Shown piece by piece: positions 9,577 through 19,208 of a stretch of DNA of 64,000 bases. The first letter of the stretch is position 1. Each line of letters opens with the position of its first letter. Below the pieces are notes generated by a model that worked only from the letters and a program-made list of their open reading frames with translations, was not told the DNA's origin and searched no databases. This stretch comes from Tepidaquicella sp964564635 (GTDB taxonomy: Bacteria > Bacteroidota > Ignavibacteria > Tepidaquicellales > Tepidaquicellaceae): NCBI GenBank assembly GCA_964564635.1, contig CAZMAR010000003.1, forward strand, positions 130,740 through 194,739, written 5' to 3'. The position numbers and the translations under genes are program-made.

Positions 9577-10687
9577 AGAAATAATAAAATATTTTTTCAC
9601 GGTTGGTGCATTAACTTTTGGTGGACCACTTGCAATTATTAATACGATTCGGGAAGATGTTGTAGAAAAAAAGAAATGGATTGATTCAAAAGAATTTGAA
9701 AATATTATTGGGTATTCTCAAATTGCACCGGGGGCTTATGCATATCAGGTTGCTATGTATGTCGGTTATAACCTTGCGAAAATTCCGGGGGCTTTACTTG
9801 CGGGTTTCTTTTTAGTTTTACCGTCTTTTTTACTAATGCTGATATTTTCGATTTTTTACTTAAATTATAGAAATATTGATTATTTTCAATTTGCTATTTA
9901 TGGAATCGCACCAGTAATTACAGCAATTATTATTCATTCAGGTATAAATCTAATGTTTTCTTTATTAAAAAAAGATTATTTCTTATATTTTATTTTTTTT
10001 ACATCAATTTTCCTGACAATTTTTCTTAAAGTTCAAATTATATACATTATAATTGCTTCTGCATTTATAGCTTTAATTTATTATTCTCTTTTAAGCAAAA
10101 ATAAAATACTCTCTTTTATACCAATATTACTGGTGTTATTGCTCTTAGTAAAAGATTTTGCAAAGGCATCCTTAATAAAACTTGCCTTGCTATTTATTAA
10201 AGTTGGTACACTAACATATGGAAGTGGATTTGTTATTGTCGGAGTTCTTAGACAGGAAGTGGTAGATAATTTACAATGGTTAACAGCAAAAGAATTTCTT
10301 GATGGTCTTGTATTTGGTCAAATTACACCAGGACCTGTTGTCATTACTTCTACATTTATAGGATATATCACAAATGGTTTTCCGGGAGCAGTTATTGCTA
10401 CTTTTTGTATTTTCTTACCTACAACAATATTTGTACTTGCAATTGCAAAATATGTTTATAAAATAAGGAATAATTTTTATGTTAGGGCTATTATTAAAGG
10501 TGCAAACGCAGGTGCATTAGGGGCAATAATATCAACTGCATATTTTATTGGGCTGGATTCAATACATGATTATTATACAATAGGGTTTTTGATATCTTCT
10601 TTTCTGTTAATGAGCTTAACAAAAATAAAACCTGTTTTTTTTATTATTGCTTTCGGTTTACTTGGTATTTTAGTAAAGGTTATATAA
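9569..10687 (+). CDS. chrA: Chromate transporter, two CHR domains (ChrA family)
   Basis: The 372-residue membrane protein is built of two homologous halves. Each opens with the CHR signature: GALTFGGPLA near residue 14 and VGTLTYGSGFVIV in the second half. Each continues into a WL/WI...EF segment and a GQITPGP or SQIAPGA motif. Family members export chromate, and some probably move other oxyanions, at the inner membrane; the substrate here is not proven. The start is TTG at 9569, eight bases inside the preceding gene. No ATG gives a better N-terminus and the protein begins right at the conserved domain, so I accept this start. Confidence 0.88.
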   Translation: MLKEIIKYFFTVGALTFGGPLAIINTIREDVVEKKKWIDSKEFENIIGYSQIAPGAYAYQVAMYVGYNLAKIPGALLAGFFLVLPSFLLMLIFSIFYLNYRNIDYFQFAIYGIAPVITAIIIHSGINLMFSLLKKDYFLYFIFFTSIFLTIFLKVQIIYIIIASAFIALIYYSLLSKNKILSFIPILLVLLLLVKDFAKASLIKLALLFIKVGTLTYGSGFVIVGVLRQEVVDNLQWLTAKEFLDGLVFGQITPGPVVITSTFIGYITNGFPGAVIATFCIFLPTTIFVLAIAKYVYKIRNNFYVRAIIKGANAGALGAIISTAYFIGLDSIHDYYTIGFLISSFLLMSLTKIKPVFFIIAFGLLGILVKVI

Positions 10688-10735
10688 TGACAATACTTTC
10701 AGGAACCAGAATAAAAAACAAAAGTATAAAATAAT

Positions 10736-11524
10736 ATGAAAGGCGTTAATTCATCACTATTATTAATTTTAATATCAATAATAACTTTAAATACTAAATC
10801 CTTTTCACAGTTTAAAAATTATCCTTCTTTCTACATTGGAATTGGAACAGGCATACAATCATATATTGGTGGTGATTTTGGAAGGGCGTACTCTTTAAGG
10901 GTTTATAGTAAATATGATTACTACGATGATTATTATTACAATAATCATCGTTACTATGATGATGAGCGTGATTTAATAAGTCCAATTGGCTTTGATATAA
11001 ATGCTGGAATGAATATAAACGATTATATATCTGTAGAGCTTGAAACTTCTTTCATATGGCATTTTTTCGGATATCCCGATAGGCAATATGAAACAGGAAC
11101 CAGTGGAGACTGGGATTATATTGACAAATATGATGATTCGTTTTTATTTGCAAACCCTTACATAATTAGTTTAAAAGTATATCCTGGGAGTAAACATACA
11201 GGGCTTTATTTCTCTGGTGGTTTTGGTTGGTTATATGTAAAAGAATCTATGAATAGAGTTAGAGAATACTATGATTATTATTCCGGTTATTATAATTACA
11301 GTTATACATATCTAATAAAATCTTATAAAGATTCCAAATGGTGTCCAGGCTTTAAAATCGCAGCCGGCATTACATTTCCAGCATTTGAATATTTATCAGG
11401 AGAATTAGAATTAAGATATACAAATTTCTATCCTGAAAAAAATCTTTCAAGTCCTTTATTAATTAATCGGGTACCAAACATAGGAAATATTGCTTTAATT
11501 TCAAAATTTTATCTTTCATTCTAA
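10736..11524 (+). CDS. Outer-membrane beta-barrel protein with tyrosine-rich loop, unknown function
   Basis: A signal peptide (about 1-25, ending SFSQ) leads a 237-residue mature protein. Alternating hydrophobic and polar strands (FYIGIGTGIQSYIGG, GLYFSGGFGWLYV, GISFPAFEYLSGELELRY-like) and a C-terminal aromatic residue (FYLSF) suggest a small outer-membrane beta-barrel. Two segments are strikingly rich in tyrosine and aspartate: about residues 58-78 (KYDYYDDYYYNNHRYYDD) and 181-197 (REYYDYYSGYYNYSY). These probably form surface loops. I do not recognise a named family. It follows the chromate transporter gene by 48 bases and could share its transcript. The 250-base gap that follows holds no gene. 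Confidence 0.6.
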   Translation: MKGVNSSLLLILISIITLNTKSFSQFKNYPSFYIGIGTGIQSYIGGDFGRAYSLRVYSKYDYYDDYYYNNHRYYDDERDLISPIGFDINAGMNINDYISVELETSFIWHFFGYPDRQYETGTSGDWDYIDKYDDSFLFANPYIISLKVYPGSKHTGLYFSGGFGWLYVKESMNRVREYYDYYSGYYNYSYTYLIKSYKDSKWCPGFKIAAGITFPAFEYLSGELELRYTNFYPEKNLSSPLLINRVPNIGNIALISKFYLSF

Positions 11525-11775
11525 TAATTTTTTTAACAATCCAAATTTATTTTTTTTAAAAATTTCAACTTAAGAGAAAGAAAGAGATAATAAATTCTCA
11601 AGGACGAAACTTATATTAAATAAATTAAACGCCACTAACCTCTCACTATTTTATTTAGAATCAATGAATTTCATTAAGGATTATAAATATTTAAAGAATA
11701 AACTTTCTTTCAAATTACCGTTCTATATTCATTTAATATTGATATTAAAATAACGATATTTGAAAAATTTATTTT

Positions 11776-13878
11776 ATGCAAAAATTACCTGATAATATTG
11801 ATTTATTAAAAGATTTTAATGAGTTGAACTATGAAGAATGGAAAAAGTTTGTGGAAAAAGAGTTAAAAGGAATTCCATTCGAAAAGAAACTCATAAATAA
11901 AACATATGAGGGTATTAATCTAAAACCTATATATGATATAGAGGATATTAATAGCATCGGCTTTTTAAATTCTAAACCGGGATTTCCAGATTACCACAGA
12001 GGAAATAATGCAACTGGTTATTTAAATAAAAGCTGGAATATACACCAATTAATACCAGATTCATTACCGGAAGATTTCAATAAAACTCTCTTAAAGAATC
12101 TCCAAAACGGTCAGAATTGTATTTATATTTATCCTGACTGGTACACTCTAAATAATCTCAACCCTCCTTCTCATTATACTAAGGAACATTACAATAACGG
12201 ATTATCTATATTTCATTACAAAGATTTTGAAATTGCTTTATCTGGTGTTGATTTATACAAATATCCCATCTTTATTAAAGCAGGCTTTAACGGAGTTCCG
12301 ATATTCACTATTTTTCTTACTTATCTGAATAAAAATAATATAGATTTTAAAAATATCTCAGGTGGAATTTATGTTGACCCTTATGAATATTTAACTTTGT
12401 TTGGAAATATTCCTGATTCTCTGGAAAGCACTTTTGATAATCTTACTCTATTAACTAAATGGATTTCTGAAAAGTCAGATAAATTTAAAACAATAAATAT
12501 TAGTGGACTTCAATATCATAATGCAGGTGCAAATGCCATTCAGGAATTAGCTTACTGTTTTGCTACTGCGATTGAATATATCAACAACCTTTTAGACCGA
12601 AACCTTGACATTGATACAATTGCCAGAAACATTACTTTTACCTTAGGAGTTGGTTCATTTTATTTTATGGAAATTGCAAAATTAAGGGCGGCAAGAATTT
12701 TATGGAGTAAGATAATAGAATCTTATGGAGGAAACGAAAATAGCAGAAGAGCAAATATCTTATCAATAACATCTTCTTACAACAAAACTATATTAGATCC
12801 CTATGTTAATATCTTACGAACAACTACAGAAGCATTTTCCGCTGTATTAGGGGGTGCTGATAGTATACAGACAGTACCATTTGATGAATACCAGAAATTG
12901 CCGGATGAATTTTCTCAAAGAATAGCAAGAAACATACAGATTATTCTAAATTCTGAAACGAATCTCTATAGACTGATAGATCCTGCAGGAGGGTCTTATT
13001 ATATAGAATTTCTTACAAATCAAATAGCGGAAAGATCTTTTAACATAATCAAAAATATTACATCTAATGGAGGGATGTTAAATTTACTTAAGAATGAGAC
13101 TATACATAATGAAATTGAAAATATACATCAAAAAAAAGTGGATGATTTCGTTAAAAGAAAATATATACTTGTTGGAATTAATAAATATCCTAATGTAAAT
13201 GAAAAAAGATTTGAAGGCAGTAACCAGGATTTTGATTTTATATATAAAAAGAGATATAATGATTTAGTAAAAATAAGAGATTCACAAAATTTAAAATTAG
13301 ATAAAAAAATTAGCGAATTTCAAATACTTGCTGAAACTAATTTCTTTACTGATTATACAATTGAAGATATATTTAATTTAATAAAATCCACTTCAAATAA
13401 TTTATTAAAAATAAAAATCATTAAACAACAGAGGCTTGCGGAAATATTTGAAGTATTAAAAGAAATAACCGAAGAAATAAAATTAAAAAAAGGGAAATTA
13501 CCTACAGTATTTTTAGCATCAATGGGGACATTGAAAGAATACAAAGCAAGAACAGATTTTGCAAAAGAATTTTTCGAGATTGCAGGCTTTAATATCATAA
13601 CGACAAGAGGACATGAATCAGCATCTGAAGTTATAAAAGAAATATTAAATTATAACCCAGATATTATAACTATTTGTTCAACTGATGAATTGTATACCAA
13701 ATATGTACCTTTAATTATGGAAGAGATTAATAAAAATCAAATTAATTCTCTTATAGTTCTTGCTGGCAATCCAGAAAATCAAAAAGAAGATTATAAGAAT
13801 TTGGGAGTTGATGAATTTATTTATTTAGGAGTTAATGCATTTGAGACTTTAAATAGAATCATAAAGAGAATTATTTGA
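11776..13878 (+). CDS. mutA: Methylmalonyl-CoA mutase small subunit
   Basis: The 700-residue protein is the non-cobalamin-binding subunit of a heterodimeric methylmalonyl-CoA mutase. It shows the mutase TIM-barrel landmarks (GNNATGYLNKSWNIHQ, SGLQYHNAGANAIQEL, YFMEIAKLRAARILW, VLGGADSIQTVPFDE, RIARNIQIIL, DPAGGSYYIE). It also has a C-terminal Rossmann-like domain lacking the DxHxxG cobalamin motif, as expected for MutA. With MutB it interconverts succinyl-CoA and methylmalonyl-CoA, linking the TCA cycle to propionate metabolism. The ATG at 11776 lies about 250 bases after the previous gene. MutB starts 21 bases downstream, so the two subunits are made from one message. Confidence 0.93.
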   Translation: MQKLPDNIDLLKDFNELNYEEWKKFVEKELKGIPFEKKLINKTYEGINLKPIYDIEDINSIGFLNSKPGFPDYHRGNNATGYLNKSWNIHQLIPDSLPEDFNKTLLKNLQNGQNCIYIYPDWYTLNNLNPPSHYTKEHYNNGLSIFHYKDFEIALSGVDLYKYPIFIKAGFNGVPIFTIFLTYLNKNNIDFKNISGGIYVDPYEYLTLFGNIPDSLESTFDNLTLLTKWISEKSDKFKTINISGLQYHNAGANAIQELAYCFATAIEYINNLLDRNLDIDTIARNITFTLGVGSFYFMEIAKLRAARILWSKIIESYGGNENSRRANILSITSSYNKTILDPYVNILRTTTEAFSAVLGGADSIQTVPFDEYQKLPDEFSQRIARNIQIILNSETNLYRLIDPAGGSYYIEFLTNQIAERSFNIIKNITSNGGMLNLLKNETIHNEIENIHQKKVDDFVKRKYILVGINKYPNVNEKRFEGSNQDFDFIYKKRYNDLVKIRDSQNLKLDKKISEFQILAETNFFTDYTIEDIFNLIKSTSNNLLKIKIIKQQRLAEIFEVLKEITEEIKLKKGKLPTVFLASMGTLKEYKARTDFAKEFFEIAGFNIITTRGHESASEVIKEILNYNPDIITICSTDELYTKYVPLIMEEINKNQINSLIVLAGNPENQKEDYKNLGVDEFIYLGVNAFETLNRIIKRII

Positions 13879-13899
13879 TAATTTTATGATAATAGATAA

Positions 13900-16095
13900 A
13901 TGAAAAATAACAAAATAAATAAGCCAGATTTTTCTAAAATTGATTTTGAGTTTAAGTCAGACAGTATTTCATTTGAAAACTGGAAACTCGAATTTGAAAA
14001 ACAAACCGGGAAAAACTTAGAGGAATTTATCTGGGATACATTAGAACAAATCCCTTTGAAGCCGCTTTATGATTCTAATGATATTAAAGATGTTAAACAC
14101 CTAAAATTTTATTCTGGTATCCCTCCCTATTTAAGAGGTCCCTATGCTACAATGTATGTTCAAAAGCCCTGGACAATAAGGCAATATGCAGGATTTTCAA
14201 CTGCAGAAGAAAGTAATGCATTTTATAAAAGAAATTTAGCTGCAGGTCAGATGGGGCTTTCTGTTGCTTTTGATTTAGCAACTCATCGCGGTTATGATTC
14301 AGACCATCCGCGAGTTATTAGTGATGTAGGGAAAGCAGGGGTCGCTGTTGATACAGTTGAAGATATGGAAATTCTTTTTAGGGATATTCCGCTTGATAAA
14401 ATGTCAGTTTCTATGACTATGAATGGTGCTGTGCTTCCGATTATGGCTTTTTACATTGTGGCTGCAGAAGAACAGGGAGTAAAGTATGAACAGCTAACAG
14501 GTACTATTCAGAATGATATTCTAAAAGAATATATGGTTAGGAATACATATATATACCCTCCTGAACCATCAATGCGCATAATTGCTGATATTTTTAGATT
14601 TACCTCTCGTTATATGCCAAAGTTTAATAGTATCAGTGTATCCGGTTATCATATGCAGGAAGCCGGTGCAACTGCAGATTTAGAAATGGCATACACTCTT
14701 GCAAATGGTTTGGAGTATCTCAGAACGGGAATAAATGCAGGATTAAATGTTGATGATTTCGCTCCCCGAATATCATTCTTCTGGGCTGAAGGTATGAATT
14801 ACTTTATGGAAATAGCAAAATTAAGAGCCGCAAGAGTTATATGGGCAAAAATTGTAAAAATGTTTAACCCACAGAATCCAAAATCAATGGCTTTAAGAAC
14901 ACACTCACAAACCTCTGGTTGGAGTTTGACAGAACAGGATCCTTATAATAACATAATAAGAACCTGTATAGAAGCTCTTTCCGCAGTTTTGGGGCATACA
15001 CAATCATTACATACAAATTCACTTGATGAAGCAATAGCACTTCCAACTGACTTCTCAGCGAGAATTGCACGAAACACACAACTTTATCTACAGGAAGAAA
15101 CATTTATTACAAAAGTAATAGACCCCTGGGGTGGTTCATATTTACTTGAATATCTAACAGATAAATTAATTGAAAAGGGTTGGAAACATATAAAAGAAGT
15201 TGAAGAATTAGGAGGAATGACAAAAGCAATAGAAGCCGGAATTCCAAAATTAAGAATAGAAGAAGCTGCAGCAAGGAGACAGGCAAGGATTGATTCAGGT
15301 ATAGAAACAATAGTTGGTGTGAATAAGTATATTCCAGAAAAAGAAGAGATGATTGAAATTTTAGAAATAGATAACACAGCTGTAAGAGAAGCACAAATAA
15401 AGAGATTAAATGAAATAAAATCCAGAAGAAATGAAAAAGAAGTAGAAAGCATCCTTGAAGAATTATCCAAAGCAGCAGAAACTGATGAAATAAATTTACT
15501 TGAATTATCTATAAAAGCAGCTCGTGCAAGAGCAACTTTAGGAGAAATCTCCTTTGCATTAGAAAAAGTTTGGGGAAGGTATCAATCTATGACAAAAACA
15601 ATTTCCGGAATTTACAGCACTGAATACAGTGCTGCAGATGAAGAAAAAATTGCAGCTGTAAGAAAACTTACAGATGATTTTGCACTAAGAGAAGGACGTA
15701 GACCAAGAATATTAATTGCAAAAATGGGACAGGATGGTCATGACAGGGGCGCTAAAGTAGTAGCCACCGCGTATGCTGATATGGGATTTGATGTTGATAT
15801 TGGACCTCTATTCCAGACACCAGAAGAAACGGCAAAGCAAGCGGTGGAAAATGATGTTCACATAATTGGAATGAGTTCTCTTGCCGGAGGGCATAAAACC
15901 CTGCTTCCTGCTCTTGTAAAAGAATTAAAGAGTTTGAACAGGGAAGACATTATTATTGTTTGTGGTGGTGTAATACCCCCTCAGGATTATGATTTTCTTT
16001 ATGAAAACGGTGCTTCTGCAATTTTTGGACCTGGAACAAAAATTCCTGATGCAGCATTGAAAATAATGGAAATTTTAAATCAGGTATCTTATTAA
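13900..16095 (+). CDS. mutB: Methylmalonyl-CoA mutase large (cobalamin-binding) subunit
   Basis: The 731-residue protein is the catalytic subunit. The N-terminal barrel has the classic motifs: RGPYATMYVQKPWTIRQYAG, SVAFDLATHRGYDSD, SGYHMQEAGATADLE, AHTLQ-like HTQSLHTNSLDEA, DPWGGSYLLE. The C-terminal B12 domain carries DGHDRG (612-617), in which His614 is the expected lower ligand of adenosylcobalamin, followed by GxSxL (GMSSLAGGH) and GG (CGGVIPPQD). Length and motifs are intact. It is transcribed with mutA and followed 8 bases later by a strong hairpin terminator (16104-16134). The enzyme's GTPase helper meaB lies 2 kb downstream, beyond an inverted gene. Confidence 0.97.
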   Translation: MKNNKINKPDFSKIDFEFKSDSISFENWKLEFEKQTGKNLEEFIWDTLEQIPLKPLYDSNDIKDVKHLKFYSGIPPYLRGPYATMYVQKPWTIRQYAGFSTAEESNAFYKRNLAAGQMGLSVAFDLATHRGYDSDHPRVISDVGKAGVAVDTVEDMEILFRDIPLDKMSVSMTMNGAVLPIMAFYIVAAEEQGVKYEQLTGTIQNDILKEYMVRNTYIYPPEPSMRIIADIFRFTSRYMPKFNSISVSGYHMQEAGATADLEMAYTLANGLEYLRTGINAGLNVDDFAPRISFFWAEGMNYFMEIAKLRAARVIWAKIVKMFNPQNPKSMALRTHSQTSGWSLTEQDPYNNIIRTCIEALSAVLGHTQSLHTNSLDEAIALPTDFSARIARNTQLYLQEETFITKVIDPWGGSYLLEYLTDKLIEKGWKHIKEVEELGGMTKAIEAGIPKLRIEEAAARRQARIDSGIETIVGVNKYIPEKEEMIEILEIDNTAVREAQIKRLNEIKSRRNEKEVESILEELSKAAETDEINLLELSIKAARARATLGEISFALEKVWGRYQSMTKTISGIYSTEYSAADEEKIAAVRKLTDDFALREGRRPRILIAKMGQDGHDRGAKVVATAYADMGFDVDIGPLFQTPEETAKQAVENDVHIIGMSSLAGGHKTLLPALVKELKSLNREDIIIVCGGVIPPQDYDFLYENGASAIFGPGTKIPDAALKIMEILNQVSY

Positions 16096-16103
16096 AATAA
16101 ATT

Positions 16104-16134
16104 AAAAAAGCAGGTTTTGAAAACCTGCTTTTTT
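16104..16134 (+). terminator. Rho-independent terminator of mutAB, probably bidirectional
   Basis: A perfect inverted repeat: arm AAAAAAGCAGGTTTT at 16104-16118, arm AAAACCTGCTTTTTT at 16120-16134, with one base between, so the real loop is a few bases wider. The GC part (GCAGG/CCTGC) is flanked by an A-run upstream and a T-run downstream. It can therefore work in both directions. It lies between the convergent stops of mutB (16095) and the T9SS gene (16159). Confidence 0.92.
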
Positions 16135-16158
16135 AATAAAATCAAATATAAAAATTTC

Positions 16159-17907
16159 TTATTTAATAATTACCATTCTTAAAGTTCGGATATAATCACC
16201 TGCTCTGAATCTATAGAAATAGACACCTGTTGATAGGTCCGCAGCATTAAATTCAACAGTATAATATCCGGCTTCCCTGTATTCATTTACAAGCGTTTTT
16301 ACTTGCCTTCCACTAATATCAAAAATTACTAATGAAACAAAAGCTCTTTCAGGTACTTCAAAATCTATTTTTGTAACTGGATTGAAAGGATTAGGATAAT
16401 TTTGTGATATAAAATATTTCCCGGGTGGAGAAATACTGATAAAATCATTTAAATAAAAATACTCAAAGTTTCCATTATAGTCTATTTGTTTAATTGCATA
16501 TTCATATTGTCCTTTATTTAGACCCCTGTCAACAAAATTGTAATTTGTTTGAGTATTTTTTGTACCACTTCCTTTTACAAACCCAATGTATTTCCAATCT
16601 TCTTTTCCATAATTACTTCTGTATACCTCAAACCCATAATTATTCTCTTCCATTGATGTAATCCAGTTAAGTGTAACATCGTTCTGTTTTACAAATGCCC
16701 TAAATGAAACAAGCTTAATAGGTAATGGACTATTTAATGTATTACCATCTTCAAAATTTCCTCCTACTCCAAATTGTGCAGAACCTATACTTAAACCTGT
16801 TCTATATATGGTTGGAGCAGTAGCACTGCCTACTGCATTTTGATGGATACCTTCCATATACCATTCAGAATAACCATTATCTCGTTTTATAGTTCTTAGC
16901 AGTGGATAGTTTGTAGAAGATACACCAGAAATGCTGCGAGCAAGTAAAGATATATCGTAAGTGCCACCAGAGAGTCCATTACCGATTGTCAACTGCCACC
17001 AGGCTTCCTGAGAATATGTATCAACGACATACCCATTATCATTAAGAGGACCTAAATTATAATAACTTGGGTCATTTGTATAAGCTCTAATTTTTATTGT
17101 ACCACCTGATGTAGGTGCTTCTGTAAACGAAATATATACCTGCCTGAACCTGGTTGTTGTACCAACAGGAAAATGTACATCAGAAACTGTTGTTGTGGAA
17201 AACCATCTTGCAAAATTTCCTACAATTCTTCCATCATCATAAGATAAAGTCCCAACATTTGAAGCACTTGAGCCGAGTGTTAAAGTATTACTACCAGACA
17301 TTATAATGTATCCACTAACCATAGTCAAAGTACCAGGGATTGTTCGACTAAATGGAATAGTAATATTTGCTTCAGAATCCATTGTAAGATTAGCAGGACC
17401 ATCCGTATCAGGGAATTCATCACCGGCGTAAATACTACTTGTAATAGAATATCGTAAGGTTCCATTACTTCCATATTTAACAACTCCATCAAAAGCTTCA
17501 ACCACACCATCAGCCATAACCAAAGTACCATTGATTAAACAGTCAGCAGAAAGTGATAGTGTTCCCACAAGATTTAAAAATCCATTTACCACTAATCCAT
17601 TTCCCGAACCAGATACAGTTAACGTTTTTCCACTTGCCACAGTAAGAGTTTTACCGCTTGAAACGGTAGTCTGGTCTATATTTAAATTTATATTTACTGT
17701 TATGTTATGATTAACAGTTATATTACCATCAATTCTATCAGGGTATTTCGTAGCTTCTACCCATTGACTACCATCGTATTGTTCCCATACTGTTGAGTAT
17801 GCGGACCAGTTGCCATTAGCCTTCGTTCGGAAGTCTCCCGATTGTTGAGCAAACCCGAGAGAACTTATAAGAAGGATGGCTACGACGATATAGTTTAGTT
17901 TTTTCAT
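16159..17907 (-). CDS. Secreted protein with T9SS C-terminal sorting domain
   Basis: I place the start at the ATG at 17907, giving a normal signal peptide (MKKLNYIV ... LGFAQQ) and 582 residues; an upstream in-frame start at 17958 would add 17 residues that spoil it. The N-terminal third has right-handed repeat-like text rich in valine, asparagine, threonine and glycine (TVNHNITVNINLN, SSGKTLTVASGKTLTVSG), suggesting a parallel beta-helix. A fibronectin-like segment (LNWITSMEENNYGFEVYRS) follows. The end is a type A sorting domain with NYPNPFNPVTKIDF and LVIFDISGRQV. Function beyond surface export is unknown. It is inserted in reverse orientation between mutB and meaB. Confidence 0.87.
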   Translation of the reverse strand: MKKLNYIVVAILLISSLGFAQQSGDFRTKANGNWSAYSTVWEQYDGSQWVEATKYPDRIDGNITVNHNITVNINLNIDQTTVSSGKTLTVASGKTLTVSGSGNGLVVNGFLNLVGTLSLSADCLINGTLVMADGVVEAFDGVVKYGSNGTLRYSITSSIYAGDEFPDTDGPANLTMDSEANITIPFSRTIPGTLTMVSGYIIMSGSNTLTLGSSASNVGTLSYDDGRIVGNFARWFSTTTVSDVHFPVGTTTRFRQVYISFTEAPTSGGTIKIRAYTNDPSYYNLGPLNDNGYVVDTYSQEAWWQLTIGNGLSGGTYDISLLARSISGVSSTNYPLLRTIKRDNGYSEWYMEGIHQNAVGSATAPTIYRTGLSIGSAQFGVGGNFEDGNTLNSPLPIKLVSFRAFVKQNDVTLNWITSMEENNYGFEVYRSNYGKEDWKYIGFVKGSGTKNTQTNYNFVDRGLNKGQYEYAIKQIDYNGNFEYFYLNDFISISPPGKYFISQNYPNPFNPVTKIDFEVPERAFVSLVIFDISGRQVKTLVNEYREAGYYTVEFNAADLSTGVYFYRFRAGDYIRTLRMVIIK

Positions 17908-18089
17908 TTTGAGAGGTTTTATCTTAAATAATATAATTAATTTAAAAAATAAAATCAAATTATATTTTTTTAAATTTAATAATTACAATTATTGAATTAT
18001 ATTGTTATATGTTAAAACAATATTATTATATAAAAAATTTCATTTTACATTTTACTATAAAAAACAAAAATAAATAATTTATCCACAGA

Positions 18090-19199
18090 ATGGGAAAAGA
18101 GATAAAAAAACCCGACTGGGTTCCCGAAAATGCAGGTAAAGAATTCACTACAAAAATTGTTCAGGATAAAATAAAAAACATAACACAGGGGAAAAACATT
18201 CAAATAAAAAAACAGAAATTATTTAATATTGAAGAATTGGTAAAAGGTGTATTAAACAACGACAGAACTTTACTTGCAAAAGCCATTACATATATAGAGA
18301 GTAATTCTCAAAAGCATTATCAAACAGCAAGAGAAATACTTAGAAAACTATTACCATACTCTGGAAACTCAATACGAATAGGAATTACAGGATTACCTGG
18401 TGCAGGAAAAAGTACATTAATAGAAACATTAGGATTATATCTATTAAAAAAAGGTTATAAATTATCTGTCCTAACTATAGACCCAAGTAGTTCAATAAGT
18501 AAAGGTAGTATTCTTGGCGATAAAACTCGAATGAAAAGACTTGCAAAAGAAAGAAATTGTTTTATAAGACCTTCTCCTTCTTCAGGAGCTTTAGGGGGTG
18601 TTGCAAGAAAATCAAGAGAGACAATAATTGTTTGCGAAGCTGCTGGCTATAATGTAATAATTGTAGAAACTGTGGGTGTTGGGCAAAATGAATCTACTGT
18701 AAGAACTATGGTGGATTTTTTCCTTTTACTTTTAATTGCAGGCGCCGGTGATGAATTGCAGGCAATTAAAAAAGGGGTGATTGAACTTGCTGATGCTATT
18801 TATATTAATAAATGTGACGACGACAACAGAGAAAAATCTCTCATAACAAAAGCAGAATTTTCAACAGTTACAAAATATATTTCCTCACCAACAAAAAACT
18901 GGCGCACGAAAGTTGATGTCTGTTCCGCTTTGACTGGTGAAGGTATAGAACAATTGTGGAAGACCATTGAGGAATTTGTCAGGCAAACGAAAAAAAGCGG
19001 TTTTTTTGAAGAGCGGAGAAGACAACAGATGCTTGATTGGACCACAGCATTGATTGAAGAATATCTTAGAGAAAATTTTTATTCAAGTGAAGTAGTGGTT
19101 TATGGATTACCAAAAATAAAATCTAAAATATTGAAAGGGAAAATATTACCAACTGAAGCTGCGGAACTCCTTTTAAATTTATACAACGATTACAAATAA
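18090..19199 (+). CDS. meaB: Methylmalonyl-CoA mutase-associated GTPase MeaB
   Basis: The 369-residue protein is a G3E-family P-loop GTPase: Walker A GLPGAGKS (101-108), the DPSS motif of switch I, ETVGVGQNE of switch II, the AGAGDELQAIKKG signature, and the guanine-specificity motif NKCD (NKxD). MeaB loads and protects adenosylcobalamin on methylmalonyl-CoA mutase, so it serves mutAB upstream. The N-terminal 45 residues are longer than in many homologues. The start ATG at 18090 comes straight after a TTATCCACA sequence, which I judge to be chance. Ten bases separate its stop from aat, so the two may be co-transcribed. Confidence 0.95.
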   Translation: MGKEIKKPDWVPENAGKEFTTKIVQDKIKNITQGKNIQIKKQKLFNIEELVKGVLNNDRTLLAKAITYIESNSQKHYQTAREILRKLLPYSGNSIRIGITGLPGAGKSTLIETLGLYLLKKGYKLSVLTIDPSSSISKGSILGDKTRMKRLAKERNCFIRPSPSSGALGGVARKSRETIIVCEAAGYNVIIVETVGVGQNESTVRTMVDFFLLLLIAGAGDELQAIKKGVIELADAIYINKCDDDNREKSLITKAEFSTVTKYISSPTKNWRTKVDVCSALTGEGIEQLWKTIEEFVRQTKKSGFFEERRRQQMLDWTTALIEEYLRENFYSSEVVVYGLPKIKSKILKGKILPTEAAELLLNLYNDYK

Positions 19200-19208
19200 A
19201 CATAATGT

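Noticed and set aside
11631..11637. GCCACTA before mutA, resembling part of the cobalamin riboswitch core
   Set aside because: The other conserved blocks and stems of the riboswitch are absent, and the region is otherwise featureless A/T.
15084..15470. 128-residue open frame antisense to mutB
   Set aside because: It lies wholly within a strongly conserved gene, has no ribosome-binding site, and its composition is what the reverse of mutB would give.
18079..18087. Perfect DnaA-box sequence TTATCCACA just before the meaB start
   Set aside because: A single copy with no cluster of further boxes. In 64 kb of AT-rich DNA about one chance match is expected, so it is not evidence of an origin.
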